NCBI GenBank assembly: GCA_947568835.1
Contig: OX387604.1
Location: 9,393,860-9,457,859 of the forward strand
DNA: 64,000 bases
Direction: 5' to 3'
DNA from: Protonemura montana
Taxonomy: Eukaryota; Arthropoda; Insecta; Plecoptera; Nemouridae
Positions within the stretch are counted from its first letter, which is position 1. Each line of letters opens with the position of its first letter. Below the pieces are notes generated by a model. It saw only the letters and a program-made list of their open reading frames with translations, was not told where the DNA came from and searched no databases. Below, one piece after another: positions 52,041 through 64,000 of the stretch. Position numbers and translations under genes: made by a program.

Positions 52041-54001
52041 CATTGTTTACTCTTTGTCTGAAACATTTATGAAATATCGGGTAAATATATGTATGTGAAA
52101 CTTCAGTAAATTATGCGTTGAGCGGTACGCGTAATATTTGTCTTTCTATGCGGTATTTAGTTCGACATTTTCTTTTCAGAAGACCGTTTTCTCAAATTTT
52201 CGGATCTCTCATAACGCGAAAACGCCCGAGGGCTCTACGATGCTCATTCTGACGTGGTAGAACCGTAACAAAACATTTAAAAAATTCCTCAACAATTTAC
52301 CTTGCTTTGACTGGAGTGTGTTTATAGTTTCTGTGTAAATTATTTTTAAACCAACAAAGTACATACGTCCAAGTCTGATCCTCTTGGTCTACTTCAACGA
52401 GCCCTGTTTGAATGCAATATTTATTCGTAATCCAAGTGGTTATTTGCTAGGTGAGGTCGAGAGCTGCAAGCTGCCAAGCTCCTCCGGCCAGTATAATCTC
52501 AGTAATCTCAGTAATTTCCGCAAACCACTAGCCCATTGCAGTTCCTTTCCGGATCGCTTACTCTGCTCTCTCAATTGTTCATACCTATTTTGCGCAAGTT
52601 ATCAATGTTAATTTGTTGACTTATCATATTGACTCACTACACGATTTTTTTATAGATATTCAGACAATTTCACGGATTTGGCCATTGTTCCAAATGGCCC
52701 TTAACTGAAATGTTGAGGGGTCCATCTGACTACACTAATGGTGCTTATTACAATTAGTCGAGCTATGGAACGCGTGATTTCATTACTTACGCATGTTTTA
52801 ACACGTCCTTTTGTCTGGTGTCCGTGTAATAGTTACCCCTGTAGCGTTTCATTCATCTATTCATCAAATCAATTGCTTTTGTACCACTAAAGAGACACAT
52901 ACTACTACTACTACTACGGTTACTACTGCTACTACTTCACTAGTAGTTTAAAACTATAGTGCATGGTACGAATTAGCTATGCACTGAGTGATGTGGTTTT
53001 TCAATGAGCCCCAGATCGATGTAATCTCGGTTCCAGCAATTGCTTCAAATACTGACAACGTCTCAGTCTCCGCGTTACGCATTTTACTGCACCATCAATT
53101 TTAATTTAATTTAGTGTTAATTATCTCGCGCTGCCTAAACACAAATTAGCGGAATATTACCAAGTGGAAACTAGAAGCTTGAAAGTGGAAAGTTGAGAGC
53201 CAATACTGCGGCAGGCACAGGCTGTGAGGGCCATTAAATCGATGTTTGCCATTTGCCACCGTGCAGGCGTCCTGGACGTCCTTATGACCATAGTTGTTTG
53301 TTTAACTAAATTGCAGTCATTCACAGAGACAGCTAATTAGCACGGTGTGGTGTTTGATGTTGAACCTATATTTTTTTGGAAAAATGTTGCTATCGTGAGT
53401 ATTAATTATTCCTGAGCATGAGAAAGAGGATGGCGTTAATAGTATTAAAATAATAATTATTTGTTTAATCAGTGGATGTTATACGTGTAGCTCATTCCTC
53501 GTCGCTCGAATGACAGTAATTTAATTTTCACACTGCGCAGTACTATATTATGCTGTTGGTGACTATCAGTTCCATCCATGAGCGAATATAATCTACCGTA
53601 CCTAGAATGCTGCACCGTGGAAGTTCCATGCACTTTACTACGCTCATTGGTAGTAGCCAAAATTGGCTTTGGTCTCCATTGGTATGCTGTACAGGTCTTT
53701 CACAAAATTATAAGGAGTACCGCAGGGTAGCGATTGTGGTCGCAGCATTAATCTAGTGCAGACATGGAGTACATGTTAGCTAAAATGGCCAAGTGTTAAT
53801 CATTTTGTCAGGTATGCCAGTTATGTTTTGATGCAGTCAGAATGATGTGTAGGTTAATAAAAAAAAATATATATATTTATAAAAAAGCGAGGCAAAACGC
53901 GAGGAACAGGCTGCCGACTGTAATATCACTTTGCTGGAAATGAATTTGGGACGTAAATCAATGCGTCAAATCTATTGCACCGCGCGGTAGTGGTGGGTGA
54001 G

Positions 54002-54037
54002 TGGGTGGGTGGGTGGGTGGGTGGGTGGTTGGTTGGT
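54002..54037 (+). repeat. (GGGT)n tract, G-quadruplex motif
   Basis: At least six GGG runs separated by single T residues between 54003 and 54025, followed by GGTTGGTTGG. This is the ideal spacing for a parallel G-quadruplex on the plus strand. It lies about 2.1 kb upstream of the signal-peptide exon. Confidence 0.9.
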
Positions 54038-55132
54038 TTGTGATGTGTGATGTGCCGCGGCGGGAGTAAAACACGCCGCTTTGCCAGGGCACTCCGCGCA
54101 CTCGGGCTAAGAGATGGACATGAATCCATTCGGTGATGATTTCCGATTCAATTGCGACAGCGCCACTGCTGCGTGATCATCCTGCGATGAATTCGCTTTG
54201 CAATCGTTCGGCTGTCGCCAGTGGTTGTTTTTAGTAGAGAAGTGAGGAGAGATTTCTTTGCTGGCCGGATAACTCGCAATTATTCAACGCGTGGAATAGC
54301 AAACTCATCTATTCGCCATGAAAATGCATTAAGTTCACGCTGTTCATTTTGTTCGTAATTGCATTGCAAAGATGATATTCTCAGCAATATTGCCAAGTAA
54401 ACTTGGTGGCCGCGCGCGGCTCAAAGATCTAAGACAAAGTGACACTTGGAAACTTCACACAAAAGAAAACAAACGCTGCAGAGTTGAGTCAAGCTTCTAG
54501 TTATTTTTGTCGACCCTGGTCATAATGACCATTTCATCTTGTAAAAAATGTAAACTGACTTAATTTCGGGGCGTATCTTTAATCTTTGATTTGTTCTCTT
54601 TCACCATGGAAAGGTGACTTCTGAGGGACTTTATGTTTCGGTATGTGAGAAGCATCCTAATTTAGGACGCGCCACTTGAAATACATGGTCCGTAATGAGT
54701 GAGGAGTGAGGAACGCTTTTTTACGGCAAGACCCCCGTGCTACATCTGAAAAAAGATCCGATGGAGATTTCGATTTTTTGTCCCATAGCATGCAGATGGA
54801 CAGAATGTCAGATTGCTTTGTCAAGTGGCTAGAAAAAGAGCTTACACTGGTGCTTTCGAGTTTTGAATTTGATGAGAAAGAGACGAAATGTCTAGTTGCA
54901 TTCGAGGTGACGACTGCGAGTGCGGAACTGTTGCCCATTGCTTAGACACTTCTGGACGTGGCAGACATGTTTGAGTGAGGAAATAATTGCACGTGGCATT
55001 GATGGAATGGTGTTTTCTTGTCAACCCGAGCCAAGCGGTGCGGCGGGTTGAAGTGAGAATGCATCGAATAAAACCACGTGATTCGTAACCGAACCAACTT
55101 CATAATTGGATCGCACTGGAAGGGAAACGGTT

Positions 55133-55151
55133 GGGGGGGGGGGGGGGGGGG
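55133..55151. repeat. Homopolymer G run (19)
   Basis: 19 consecutive G about 1 kb upstream of the signal-peptide exon. Confidence 0.95.
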
Positions 55152-56114
55152 AGGCTCATTGTAGGATCGCGTTCTGCCGTGCTGCTGAAATTATCTCGTG
55201 GTTCGACTCCGGTGCAACAAATGCAAGCTGCCTACTGCAGGTGGATACACGAGTGTTTATTCTGTTTTAATTTTCATCTCATCTCTTTCGGTGCTGAAAA
55301 TAAGTTTTCTGCTGTACCGAACGCCCAACGGGTAATATTCCTGCACACTGAGAAGAAGGTTAACACATTAAGCAAAAAGTAATTTCCTTTTTTTGACAAT
55401 GGAGAAGAAGTAATGTCTTGATAGCCATGAGCTTGGATGCGTTTTCTTGCATTATCATGCTCCACTCATTACCTCTTACCTGCTACTTATACCTAAAAAC
55501 ACGTTCCCTTATTTCTTGTTTCTTTGTCCGTGAGCATTAAAACAACTAGGAAATTTGTAACTACCGCGACATCAACCAACTGAAGATTCATCCTTGCTCT
55601 GTTTGCTTGAAATTCACATGCCTGTGGGTACAGATGGACAGCGAATATCTTTCCTGGTCCATTTGCGCCAATTTGTGTGAGTGCAGAAGCGTGATGTAGC
55701 GTTCGGATGAAAATCACCTTTGTTTGTACAAATTGATTGTTTCTGATGAATTGCAAATGTACACACCAAAATCTGACAGGGAATTCAGTGTTAACGCATA
55801 ATGCGATGCATAAAAAAAATCTTCTGTGGGGCGTTGACTAGCTGACCATTTGGTAATTACATCGATTGGTGATAAAATCGGACAAATCAACTAATTGTTA
55901 TTGGAAAATCATACGATACCTGTTTGAGACGCTCACGTACTGTTTTAGAGTATTCATGATAGTCTTAAAACCATCCCCCTGATTACTTGTTATTGTGTCC
56001 TTAATTTTCTATTTTACATTTTGGGAGCAGAAGTACTTTTACGATATCTCCTCGTGACAGGGCTCTGCTACAATAATAGTATCACACTCTAAGATATCTT
56101 TCTTGTCGTTGCAG

Positions 56115-56280
56115 GGCTCGGCTGGCAGGGCAAGAATGATCTAACGGTGGGTCCAGGCTGACCAGTGACCTGCGAGTGCCTGGCCCGTTGACTCGACCAT
56201 GGGCATACAGCTGTTGAATCTCTTGCTTTTGCTCTACTCCACCCTCACTGTGCTACCGGACCTCTCCACGGCGGAACAAG
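56115..56280 (+). CDS. First coding exon of a secreted or membrane protein (signal peptide)
   Basis: The exon begins after TTTCTTGTCGTTGCAG (acceptor at 56114) and ends at AACAAG|GTATGT (56280), a strong donor. It has an 84-nt 5' UTR part, then ATG at 56199 in a good context (CGACCATGG). An in-frame TGA at 56166-56168 shows this is the first possible start; a tiny upstream ORF (ATG ATC TAA) is also present. The 27 codons encode a classic signal peptide: short N-region, Leu-rich core MGIQLLNLLLLLYSTLTV, then a LSTA|EQ cleavage site. It ends in phase 1, the phase that often precedes extracellular modules such as Ig domains. The mature protein is not in view, so its identity is unknown. An upstream non-coding exon must exist because the UTR starts at a splice acceptor. 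Confidence 0.75.
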
Positions 56281-59200
56281 GTATGTTATCTATTTCTACC
56301 CGGTGCCAACAACCAAATTCGGGTGGAAAACAAGTAGATGGAGAATCAAACTCGTCGCTCTGGTTTTGGGAAAATGGTCTTGATTCCAATTTTTAAATGA
56401 TGACTAAAATTGAACCGATGTACTTGTCGTTAGGTGAGCAAATGGCGATTCGGTGCAGAGTAAACAGCACTGAAAATGATCGTTTGCTACTGAAAAAAGC
56501 TAACCCGCCTTATTTCTTTGTCTCAACTCGCAAGGAGAAAAACGTGCATTCTGTTTTTTTAAAGCTTTTGCTGCCTGAGTTACTCACAGTAAGACTATAA
56601 AGTATTTTTTGGTAATAAAGACAAAGTTCAATCACTCAATTGTAGGTGATAATCGGAAAGTTGTTGAAGGAGCGGCAGTTATTAATAATTGTTGGCGAGT
56701 TATCGATGGTGTTAATTAGTTATCGGCAGGGGGTGGGGGGTCGAAATTAACCGATTCCAACAATTAATAGTGCGTCTTTGACTCTCGATTAACTAAAACG
56801 AGGCAAACTAGACAACTAATTACCCTGTAAAATACTCAGATGGTGGCTGCATCAATATATGCTCGCATGGCATTCACAAAATGAAGAAAAGGAAGCATAT
56901 GTCAGATATTATTCCTTCATTGGCTTGTTCTTAAATAACTATTTTTTCCCCCTAACTGGCTCTTAGTAAACCACAAAAACCACCCGCTGATCAGTTACGA
57001 ATGCCCATCCAGTTTCCAACAATGGCTTGAATTCAAATCTTATGTACACACCGAGAAGAAGAAAAAAAACACTCAGATCTATAGAAGGAGCAGGGGACTG
57101 GCTAATACGATATTTTAAAAATCCAAAGGGGAATCTACATGCGCTTTTTTCATTGACGGAAATAAAAATAGTGGTGCAATACGATCCCTTGTATAGGTCG
57201 CATAATCGGGCCAATTTCTTGCACAGCACTAGCCCTACATAAATCATGGCTTTTTAAAATATCTAATTGTCTACCTATACAGGTCGGCATGAAAATAATA
57301 TAAAAAAAAAACAATCATGAAAAGTTTGGCTCTGTATGAATTGTTAATACCTACTTGTGATGAATATGATTGAACTTAAGAGCAACGCTAATTGCGATGA
57401 GTAGTGAGATTGCTGAGAATTGGCTTCACCGCTCCGCACGCAGCGACTCGAAATGTTAGCATCAGCCGAGCTCCGATAAAATTTTCAGGTAATTCGCGCT
57501 CACCTTTGTCTTAGCTTCTACATCTTAGAGTATAGAGTCTGACGGTGTCGTTAGAACTTCGTTAAAACTGAAATCGTTGTGATTTAGCCCGAGGCTGTGG
57601 CGTTTTAGTGCGTTTAGGTTTGTGATTTTGATGTTGGGTTGGTAATGTTGGTGAGGATCCGTCCCGTCGCACTGGATGCTGTCTTGTTCCAGCGGCTCTA
57701 TACTACCATAATGATTATTCATTTTAATTGAAATATTATTCACGATAGGTATTCATAATTGTTTTCTCGAGTGGTTAGAAGAATTTCAAAATAGAAATTG
57801 AAATATTGCAGGACTGCCACACAACACAATCTTGTGCTTGATTCATTAAAACGTCCATTTAAATATTTTAGTAGGTACAGTGGGATACACATTAGAATTC
57901 GTAATTGGTTTATTATAATTTAAAGGAGAGCCAACTATAGACTCGAGTAGTTTAACATCGATTTAAGTACACGTGCCCGGTTTCTGGAAATCCCTCGTTT
58001 CTTGTTCCCTTAGAAAGAGGTTGCGCCATAAAGTCATCCCTTTATTAGTTTTTTAAAGATTTTCAATTAAATAATACTTTGCAGCTAACCTAACCAGATC
58101 GTCATTCGTACCAGTAACCAAAAAAATTAAAAAATTAACGTAAACAATTCAACTTGACTCCACATTATTATCAACTCGCACAATAGGTTTTCACTATTCG
58201 CCTCCTTGCGATCAATTCCTTTTAGGATAATAAACACGAATAGATATCAGGTTACCTTGGCATAGTAAGTTACCTACCATATTTCTTTCTTCCTCAACTC
58301 TCTGATCCTATAATGTGGCAACTGTGCATGGAGCCGGTGGACGCTCTGGCGAGGAATGCACCTGATCCATCACCATCACCGACCACAAACCATTGTAGCG
58401 ACTTACCTTTTTCTCTTCTTTACGCTCTCATGCTCTGACTATCTGACTACCTGTGCCTATCATCATCTATTAGTCATTTAATGCACTGCACATGCGGCCA
58501 CATGACTTACGGTGTGCGATCCTGAACCGACTAGCTAGTCTGCACGGAGGACTCAATTATGTCAGGCAGTAGACCAGTACCACCAAAGGCGCGAGGCTCT
58601 TTTCTTTCCCCTCGACCTACACATCTCCCATTTGCAATTGGCGACCGGGGTAACCATCCAGTCCATCGAAGAACGACGAAACGGCTCCAGCGCCAACTGG
58701 CTGCGTTGGTAACAGCGTTGGCGGCACGGTCAAACCATGGTGCTCATCCATGAGTAACTTAACCAGTGCGACGACGGAAGGGCCGTAATACCGGTATACC
58801 GACCGACCGACCGCCGATTGAAATAAAAGGAGCGAGTAAGTGCGGAATGACCGAACTCGGACGGTGGTGTTCTGCATGAGCGAGGCAACTATTGAACCGA
58901 CGCGCGGTTCTCACATTCACGCCGCTCGTGGTAGGCAGTAGGAAATAGGCTATAGGCAGTAGGCACAGGCATTAGGTGGTTGTCGTTTTCGTCGGCGACA
59001 ACGCGGCGGACGCAAGAAAACGTTTCAGTGCACGAACCAAATCATGGAGAACGATTTTCAAATTGGAACAGGATGGATCTAAAAGCCAAGCATTTGTGGT
59101 GAACGGAAGTTGCATCAAGATACCTTAATGGTTTTTTCTGTTTTATTTTTCTTTTGGAAACTAATATCTTGTCTGTAACCTGCCGAGCTGCTGCGTAATG

Positions 59201-62164
59201 TTTCAATTAATTAGTAACTTATTACTCCCCGTTTGCTCTTTGCTATGTTATTGTACTGACATTCGACTAATTTATTTACGAATGCCGTTGCAGGATGCAC
59301 TATAAATATTTAAATTCTGAAACTTCCCTAAGGAGCATTTGCAGTCTGGTAAGACGAAGCGCTGCAACGAGTGGTACTTATTGTGTACCATCACACCCGG
59401 GTACAAAATGAATGCTCCCATGACCTGTATCGCGCAATGCATCGCGGGTAAATCAACTTCAAGTGACTTACTTCATGTACAGTTGGTACACAGTCAAAGT
59501 AGCAAGTCTATGTACTATTTTAGTGTGTACATAGCTTCTGCCAGTATCTAATGTGTATATACGTCAGAATTTGCGTGTTTCCAAGTAAGCAATGACTAGA
59601 AAAACATCTAGCTTTGTCGGATGAGGCTTTTAGACAATGGGATGATTTTGTGGCAAAGGCAGCGACGGTGTCGTGTCACTCCTACCTTAGATCGGCTACC
59701 AGTGACATTCCAGATAATCAATCTTCGTCGTTATCCCAGAGACTATCAGCCTAATAATCTATTGGATCCGTGGTCCGTTAATGGTATGAGCATTCGTCAC
59801 GACATCGTCTCTTATACCTACTCAAAGAGGTCGGTTTGATCAATCAGACAGAAGGGAGAATTAAAAAAGTCCAGCTGATTTTTCTGTTCAACGTTTCAAC
59901 GTTTTGTCCGACTAACTCTTCAATCCCGAGCGATATCGTGACCTTTGCTATTTCGTTTATTGGCTGATTTGAATGAAGAATGTTGATTTTCTTACCAAAC
60001 AGATGGATGTACGCCGGAGGTGGCATCCCGCCGGCAACTCATATTCTTTTCCGAGTAAATTATTATGACGATCCATTTTTTTTGTTTTTTTTTGTGCTTT
60101 TTCTTTCAAACGATGAATTCCGACTGTAGCACGCGTGTGTGTCGCTGGTTCCATGGCTGCGCCGAGCGCAGCACGACTTACCCGCACGGCCATCTGTTTT
60201 AATTGCTAGTTATTTGAAAAGCGGTTCTCTGCCAAAGTCACGCATAGATCGAGTCCCTCTGTCTCTCTATTCCCATTCCTATATTCAGTATTCCTCTGCA
60301 CTTACCCAGTACCCAGTTTAACGTCAAGACAGCTTTTGATCTTATTGTTATACTTTACTCAATAAGTACAATAAACTGCGCCATTTTTACCGTAACACAG
60401 CAATAAGGGAAAAGTTAAATTTATTTTGCACGTTCTAATTGTGTTATTTACAATGGAATAAAACTCCTATTTTATTTTATTTAGTATTATCGTTGGAAAA
60501 ATAGAGAATATTTCCGGATAAATTTTACATCTTTTACACGATTTACAGGTTTTGAAAGTACCGACAGGCACGCTATTTACGCGAATTAATTATTTATCGA
60601 CAATCCATTAAAACGTAAGTAATATTCATTAATATGGCGTCTTTTATGATTAAAAGATGTGTAAACACAATCTTTACGATGTCAAGTAAAATAACACGAC
60701 TTGCTTCATCCGTGCTTACGCACCCCCGCCCCCCCCCCCCCCCCCTCCCTCAAATGTATGCCATTTTAATACTTATATGGCTTTTAACACAAAAACGTGT
60801 TAAAATTACTAGATATGTTATTGCGTATACTTACAAACTAAAGGTATGTATTCGTACTATTCCCTAGATCATGGTAAAGGCTAATGAATGTTTCTGGCTT
60901 TAGCAGGTAGAGGAGGTTTACGTTCACCTAATGATTACCTATGTGCAAAGTTTGTGTGATTTACAGGACCAGGGAATGTGGGATATGGGAATGATAATTC
61001 AGTCCTGTGACAAAATACATGGCACTGGCACCGGCCTTTATTAGTCAGCAAGTTGCTAAAGTCGTACTGCACTTCTTTCTCAGCATAGCCACTCATCCAT
61101 GTCGTAAATGTTTTTGTTCTTAGTAATCTTCCGAGTTCAGACAGATCCGTGGGACGAATTCTAGTCATATTATTATCTTCCCATCTAAGTAAGTTTTTAA
61201 GAGCTAGAAACCGCATAATCCCGACGTTATTTCATCCCCAAACGCAACATGTCTAGAGAAGTTACGGTTTTTTTTGTGTTGTTGTTAAAACCCCAAAATG
61301 AATGCGCGTTTCGAAGTGTCACGAAGAGTTTTTATCGTGGAAATCTTCGACCCAATTTAATAAGACCGTGTGACGGCCGGCCCCGTGCATCCCATGCCTG
61401 AATCGAGTAAAGAGCATTTCGATGTTCGCCAGCCTCTAGCAGATTTGAGCCCCCGACAGGAGAAACCGAAGAAGCTCCTCGTCTTATCTCGGTCATTATC
61501 GTCCCTCTACCGTGTGCGTGTCATGTCCATTCCTTGCCCGATCTATTAATGGGTATGATAGTAATTAGTTAGTTTTATTACCAGACGAAACTTAAGCATA
61601 CACTTTGCCATTAAATTATGCTTTCCGCTTTTGTTATTAAATCTAGAAAATTGGCGGATGTTCAGCAGAAAGGAAATAAATTCACTTGTTTTGTCCTTGT
61701 CAAGATGGTGTGGTTGACTGGTGTTTTGGCTCGCATGTCGCAGAAAGCAATCCACGGTACCAAGGCACCACTGGTTAAGATCAACCGCTATTGTCTATAG
61801 GTTGGAAGGAGGAGCCCGGCTTGGCTATGATAAATCATCTGATTGCCTTGTCAATTAGTAGGATCGCCCACCATAGCTGTAGTGTTCAAGGAGGCAACCT
61901 GCAGCCGCAACATTTGGAACCCCAATGGGCTGGAAAATGCCAGTGCACTTACTGAAAGATGAGCCGACAGATTGGTCAAGCCCTTGTTTTCAATGAGAAT
62001 CTCAAGGAAATATCAGTAGCGCTAGAATCAGATTTACGGTAGTAGACGTAAAGGGCAAGGAAAGGTGGTTTTGCCTGGCGTCTTTACGATGTCGGGCTAG
62101 ACGCCTTTCCTGCATCAAATCTTGATAACTCCGGATTCTATCTAGCTACGTGCTCGATGCTTAC
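56281..62164. other. Putative intron 3' of the signal-peptide exon
   Basis: No further exon of this gene could be firmly placed. Contents noted are a GC-richer pocket with a TAGGCAGTAGG-type degenerate repeat (58300-58990) and C18 at 60729-60746. Confidence 0.45.
60729..60746. repeat. Homopolymer C run (18)
   Basis: 18 consecutive C preceded by CACCCCCG. Confidence 0.95.
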
Positions 62165-62382
62165 TGCTCTCAGCTCAGTGCTCAGTGCTCAGTGCTCAGC
62201 TCAGTGCTCGGCTCAGTGCTCGGCTCAGTGCTCAGTTCAGTGCTCAGTGCTCATCTCAGTGCTCAGTTCAGTGCTCAGTGCTCATCTCAGTGCTCAGTGC
62301 TCATCTCAGTGCTCAGTTCAGTGCTCAGTGCTCAGCTCAGTGCTCAGCTCAGTGCTCAGCTCAGTGCTCAGCTCAGTGCTCA

Positions 62383-62416
<34 letters not shown>

Positions 62417-62541
62417 CTCAGTGCTCAGCTCAGTGCTCATCTCAGTGCTCAGTGCTCAGTGCTCAGCTCAGTGCTCAGCTCAGTGCTCAGTGCTCATCTC
62501 AGTGCTCAGTTCAGTGCTCAGTGCTCATCTCAGTGCTCAGT

Positions 62542-62574
<33 letters not shown>

Positions 62575-62908
62575 TCAGTGCTCAGTGCTCAGTGCTCAGC
62601 TCAGTGCTCAGCTCAGTGCTCATCTCAGTGCTCAGTGCTCATCTCAGTGCTCAGTTCAGTGCTCAGCTCAGTGCTCATCTCAGTGCTCTTCTCAGTGCTC
62701 TTCTCAGTGCTCAGCTCAGTGCTCATCTCAGTGCTCAGCTCAGTGCTCATCTCAGTGCTCATCTCAGTGCTCAGCTCAGTGCTCATCTCAGTGCTCAGTG
62801 CTCAGTGCTCATCTCAGTGCTCAGTTCAGTGCTCAGCTCAGTGCTCAGCTCAGTGCTCATCTCAGTGCTCGGCTCAGTGCTCAGCTCAGTGCTCAGCTCA
62901 GTGCTCAA
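62165..62908. repeat. Minisatellite of 7- and 12-bp units
   Basis: A 0.74-kb array built from GCTCAGT (7 bp) and GCTCAGCTCAGT (12 bp), with variants GCTCATCTCAGT, GCTCAGTTCAGT, GCTCGGCTCAGT and GCTCTTCTCAGT. A 19-bp compound unit (7+12) recurs. No plus-strand frame meets a stop, so three overlapping Ser/Ala/Gln/Cys/Val/Leu-rich open frames of 250-290 codons appear. They are artefacts of the repeat. Confidence 0.96.
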
Positions 62909-62919
62909 AGCTAGGTGAC

Positions 62920-63160
62920 ATTGCGGTTGATTCTGCTCGTGCCAGGTGCTTGGTCCTTGCGCTAGCTGCTTGTGCTTGGTCGTACGTTAGCTGTTTGATG
63001 CTTGCGCTTCGTGCTCGCGCTTTGTGCTCAGCGCTTGCGCCAGGTGCTTGTGCTAGGTGCTTGTGCTAGTTGCTTGCGCTAGGTGCTTGCGCTAGGTGCT
63101 TGTGCTAGTTGCTTGCGCTAGGTGCTTGTGCTAGTTGCTTGTGCTAGATGCTTGCTTTGC
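62920..63160. repeat. Degenerate 12-bp array (gctaggtgcttg)n
   Basis: GCTAGGTGCTTG, GCTAGTTGCTTG and GCTTGCGCTAGG-type units continue directly from the previous array. They are clearest at 63040-63150 and more decayed before that. The shared GTGCT core and 12-bp period suggest common origin with the neighbouring minisatellite. Confidence 0.85.
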
Positions 63161-64000
63161 TGACAATTAGCTGTCGAGATAATGAGCGTAGCAGTGCATG
63201 TGTCCGCCTATCGATTGATCGCGATATATACCAAGTATTTGCATTGTCAAATTGATTGCATCGTTGTGAGAAACGTTTTTCAGAGCTAGTTCCCGTTGGA
63301 GATTCTCTTGTAATAGCGTTATCCGTCCCTTTCAGTTGAATGCCATTCTTTTCGTTCAATCAAAACGGACTATATCTGAAGCGTTATATTTTTTGTTCAA
63401 GATTGAGATGGCTGTCTGTCAGTCTCATCTGATGGGTAGCTAGATTCACTCCCGACGAATACAAATGGCCCTATGCAGAACTATCCCCAATGGACTGGAA
63501 AATGCTAACCTCCTTTAAAGATCTATCATATTGATATTATATGATAAGAACGCTTCATATAAAACAACCCTCATTCCATTCCAATTACGTGCATGATAGT
63601 TGCAGGACTGCAGGCCTCCGTAATATGTCCCGTAGAAGCCATTTACTCTTTTCCTTGTGCAAGCGCTATTGTTGTCACAATGATAGCGATTAAATGTGAG
63701 TAAGCGATAAGAACAACGTGTGCGTCTACTCTAGCTACCACCCACCCACCCACCCACCATACCACCCTTTCACCCTATCACAAAGGCAACTGCCTGCCGC
63801 TTTCCGAGTTCTTTCCGCGGAATGAAAATCGACCAGTTCCGCTGATTTCATGGACCAGCGGACGTGCGCGTGCGTGTTTTTTTAATAATAACCGATGTAA
63901 ATGTATTACAGATATGTGAATAATTTGCTATGTAAATGTTGTCAACTCGAGATTTCATCTGAATTAGCATGGCTATAAAAATAAATGACAGCGTCGCCAA
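63161..64000. other. Right flank, no firm gene
   Basis: No gene is supported. It holds a (CCCA)n tract at about 63738-63758 and a weak candidate exon at 63606-63695 described under findings. Confidence 0.45.
63738..63758 (-). repeat. (CCCA)n tract, minus-strand G-quadruplex motif
   Basis: Four CCC runs separated by single A (63741-63755), giving four GGG runs with single-T loops on the minus strand. The design matches the tract at 54002, on the opposite strand. Confidence 0.85.

Larger units (their letters stand above)
32117..53992. other. Gene-free stretch, perhaps one long intron
   Basis: I see no supported exon over about 22 kb. If the promoter near 31.3 kb and the coding exon at 56.1 kb belong to one gene, this is its first intron. 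Noted inside: GC-richer pockets at about 36900-37200 and 41700-42030, C16 at 47315-47330, G13 at 51406-51418, and CAT-type and TAC-type microsatellites (51948-52040, 52895-52935). Confidence 0.4.

Noticed and set aside
54657-54945. Overlapping 79-93-codon ORFs on both strands
   Set aside because: Both strands are open, with no convincing splice sites or family; considered chance.
55190-55220. tRNA T-arm-like GTGGTTCGACTCC
   Set aside because: No matching A-box, anticodon arm or acceptor stem could be built around it.
58559-58877. Short ORFs in a GC-richer pocket
   Set aside because: Low-complexity Arg/Pro-rich or unrecognisable translations on both strands without gene signals.
61618-61800. 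60-codon plus-strand ORF with plausible composition
   Set aside because: No splice borders in frame with the upstream signal-peptide exon and an antisense ORF overlaps it.
62150-63069. Three overlapping plus-strand frames of 250-294 codons rich in Ser, Ala, Gln, Cys
   Set aside because: Products of the 7/12-bp minisatellite; all three plus-strand frames are open, so there is no coding selection.

Overview
The window is animal nuclear DNA: AT-rich, gene-poor, with spliced GT-AG genes, long introns, SINE and DNA-transposon insertions, long homopolymer C/G runs and very large minisatellites. An arthropod (insect or other hexapod/crustacean) is the likeliest source. The reasons are the element types and a candidate Inr+DPE core promoter of arthropod style; the species cannot be told from sequence alone. 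There are no bacterial operons, ribosome binding sites or CRISPR arrays.

Layout. (1) 302-7182, + strand: a complete, readable six-exon coding region for a 503-residue protein with four identically spaced C2H2 zinc fingers (Cx2Cx12Hx5H) of the ZNF346(JAZ)/ZNF385/ZMAT3 double-stranded-RNA-binding type. All five introns have GT/AG ends and the frame is continuous across every junction. Its introns carry three insertions: a snap-back element with 12-bp target duplications, a 253-bp palindrome, and a non-autonomous hAT element with an exact 8-bp target duplication. (2) 7183-20020: intergenic, with a second copy of the snap-back element (9504-9645) and a family of 5S-rRNA-derived SINEs (10336-10907, 16543-16974, 17141-17235). 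A possible minus-strand exon of unknown identity lies at 19485-19674. (3) 20021-21106: about 135 copies of an 8-bp minisatellite with a 40-bp higher-order period. (4) 21107-56114: mostly without recognisable genes. A (GTC)n tract and an Inr+DPE-like promoter at about 31.3 kb could start a long 5' UTR transcript. (5) 56115-56280: a convincing exon with a splice acceptor, short 5' UTR, Kozak-like ATG, signal peptide and strong donor. It is the first coding exon of a secreted or membrane protein whose remainder is probably beyond the window. (6) 62165-63160: a second large minisatellite of 7- and 12-bp units passing into a decayed 12-bp array.

The two coding loci show no functional link. Most long open frames in the window are minisatellite artefacts. 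The most interesting material is repetitive: the 5S-derived SINE with a perfect target duplication, the unclassified snap-back element with 12-bp duplications, and the two minisatellites.
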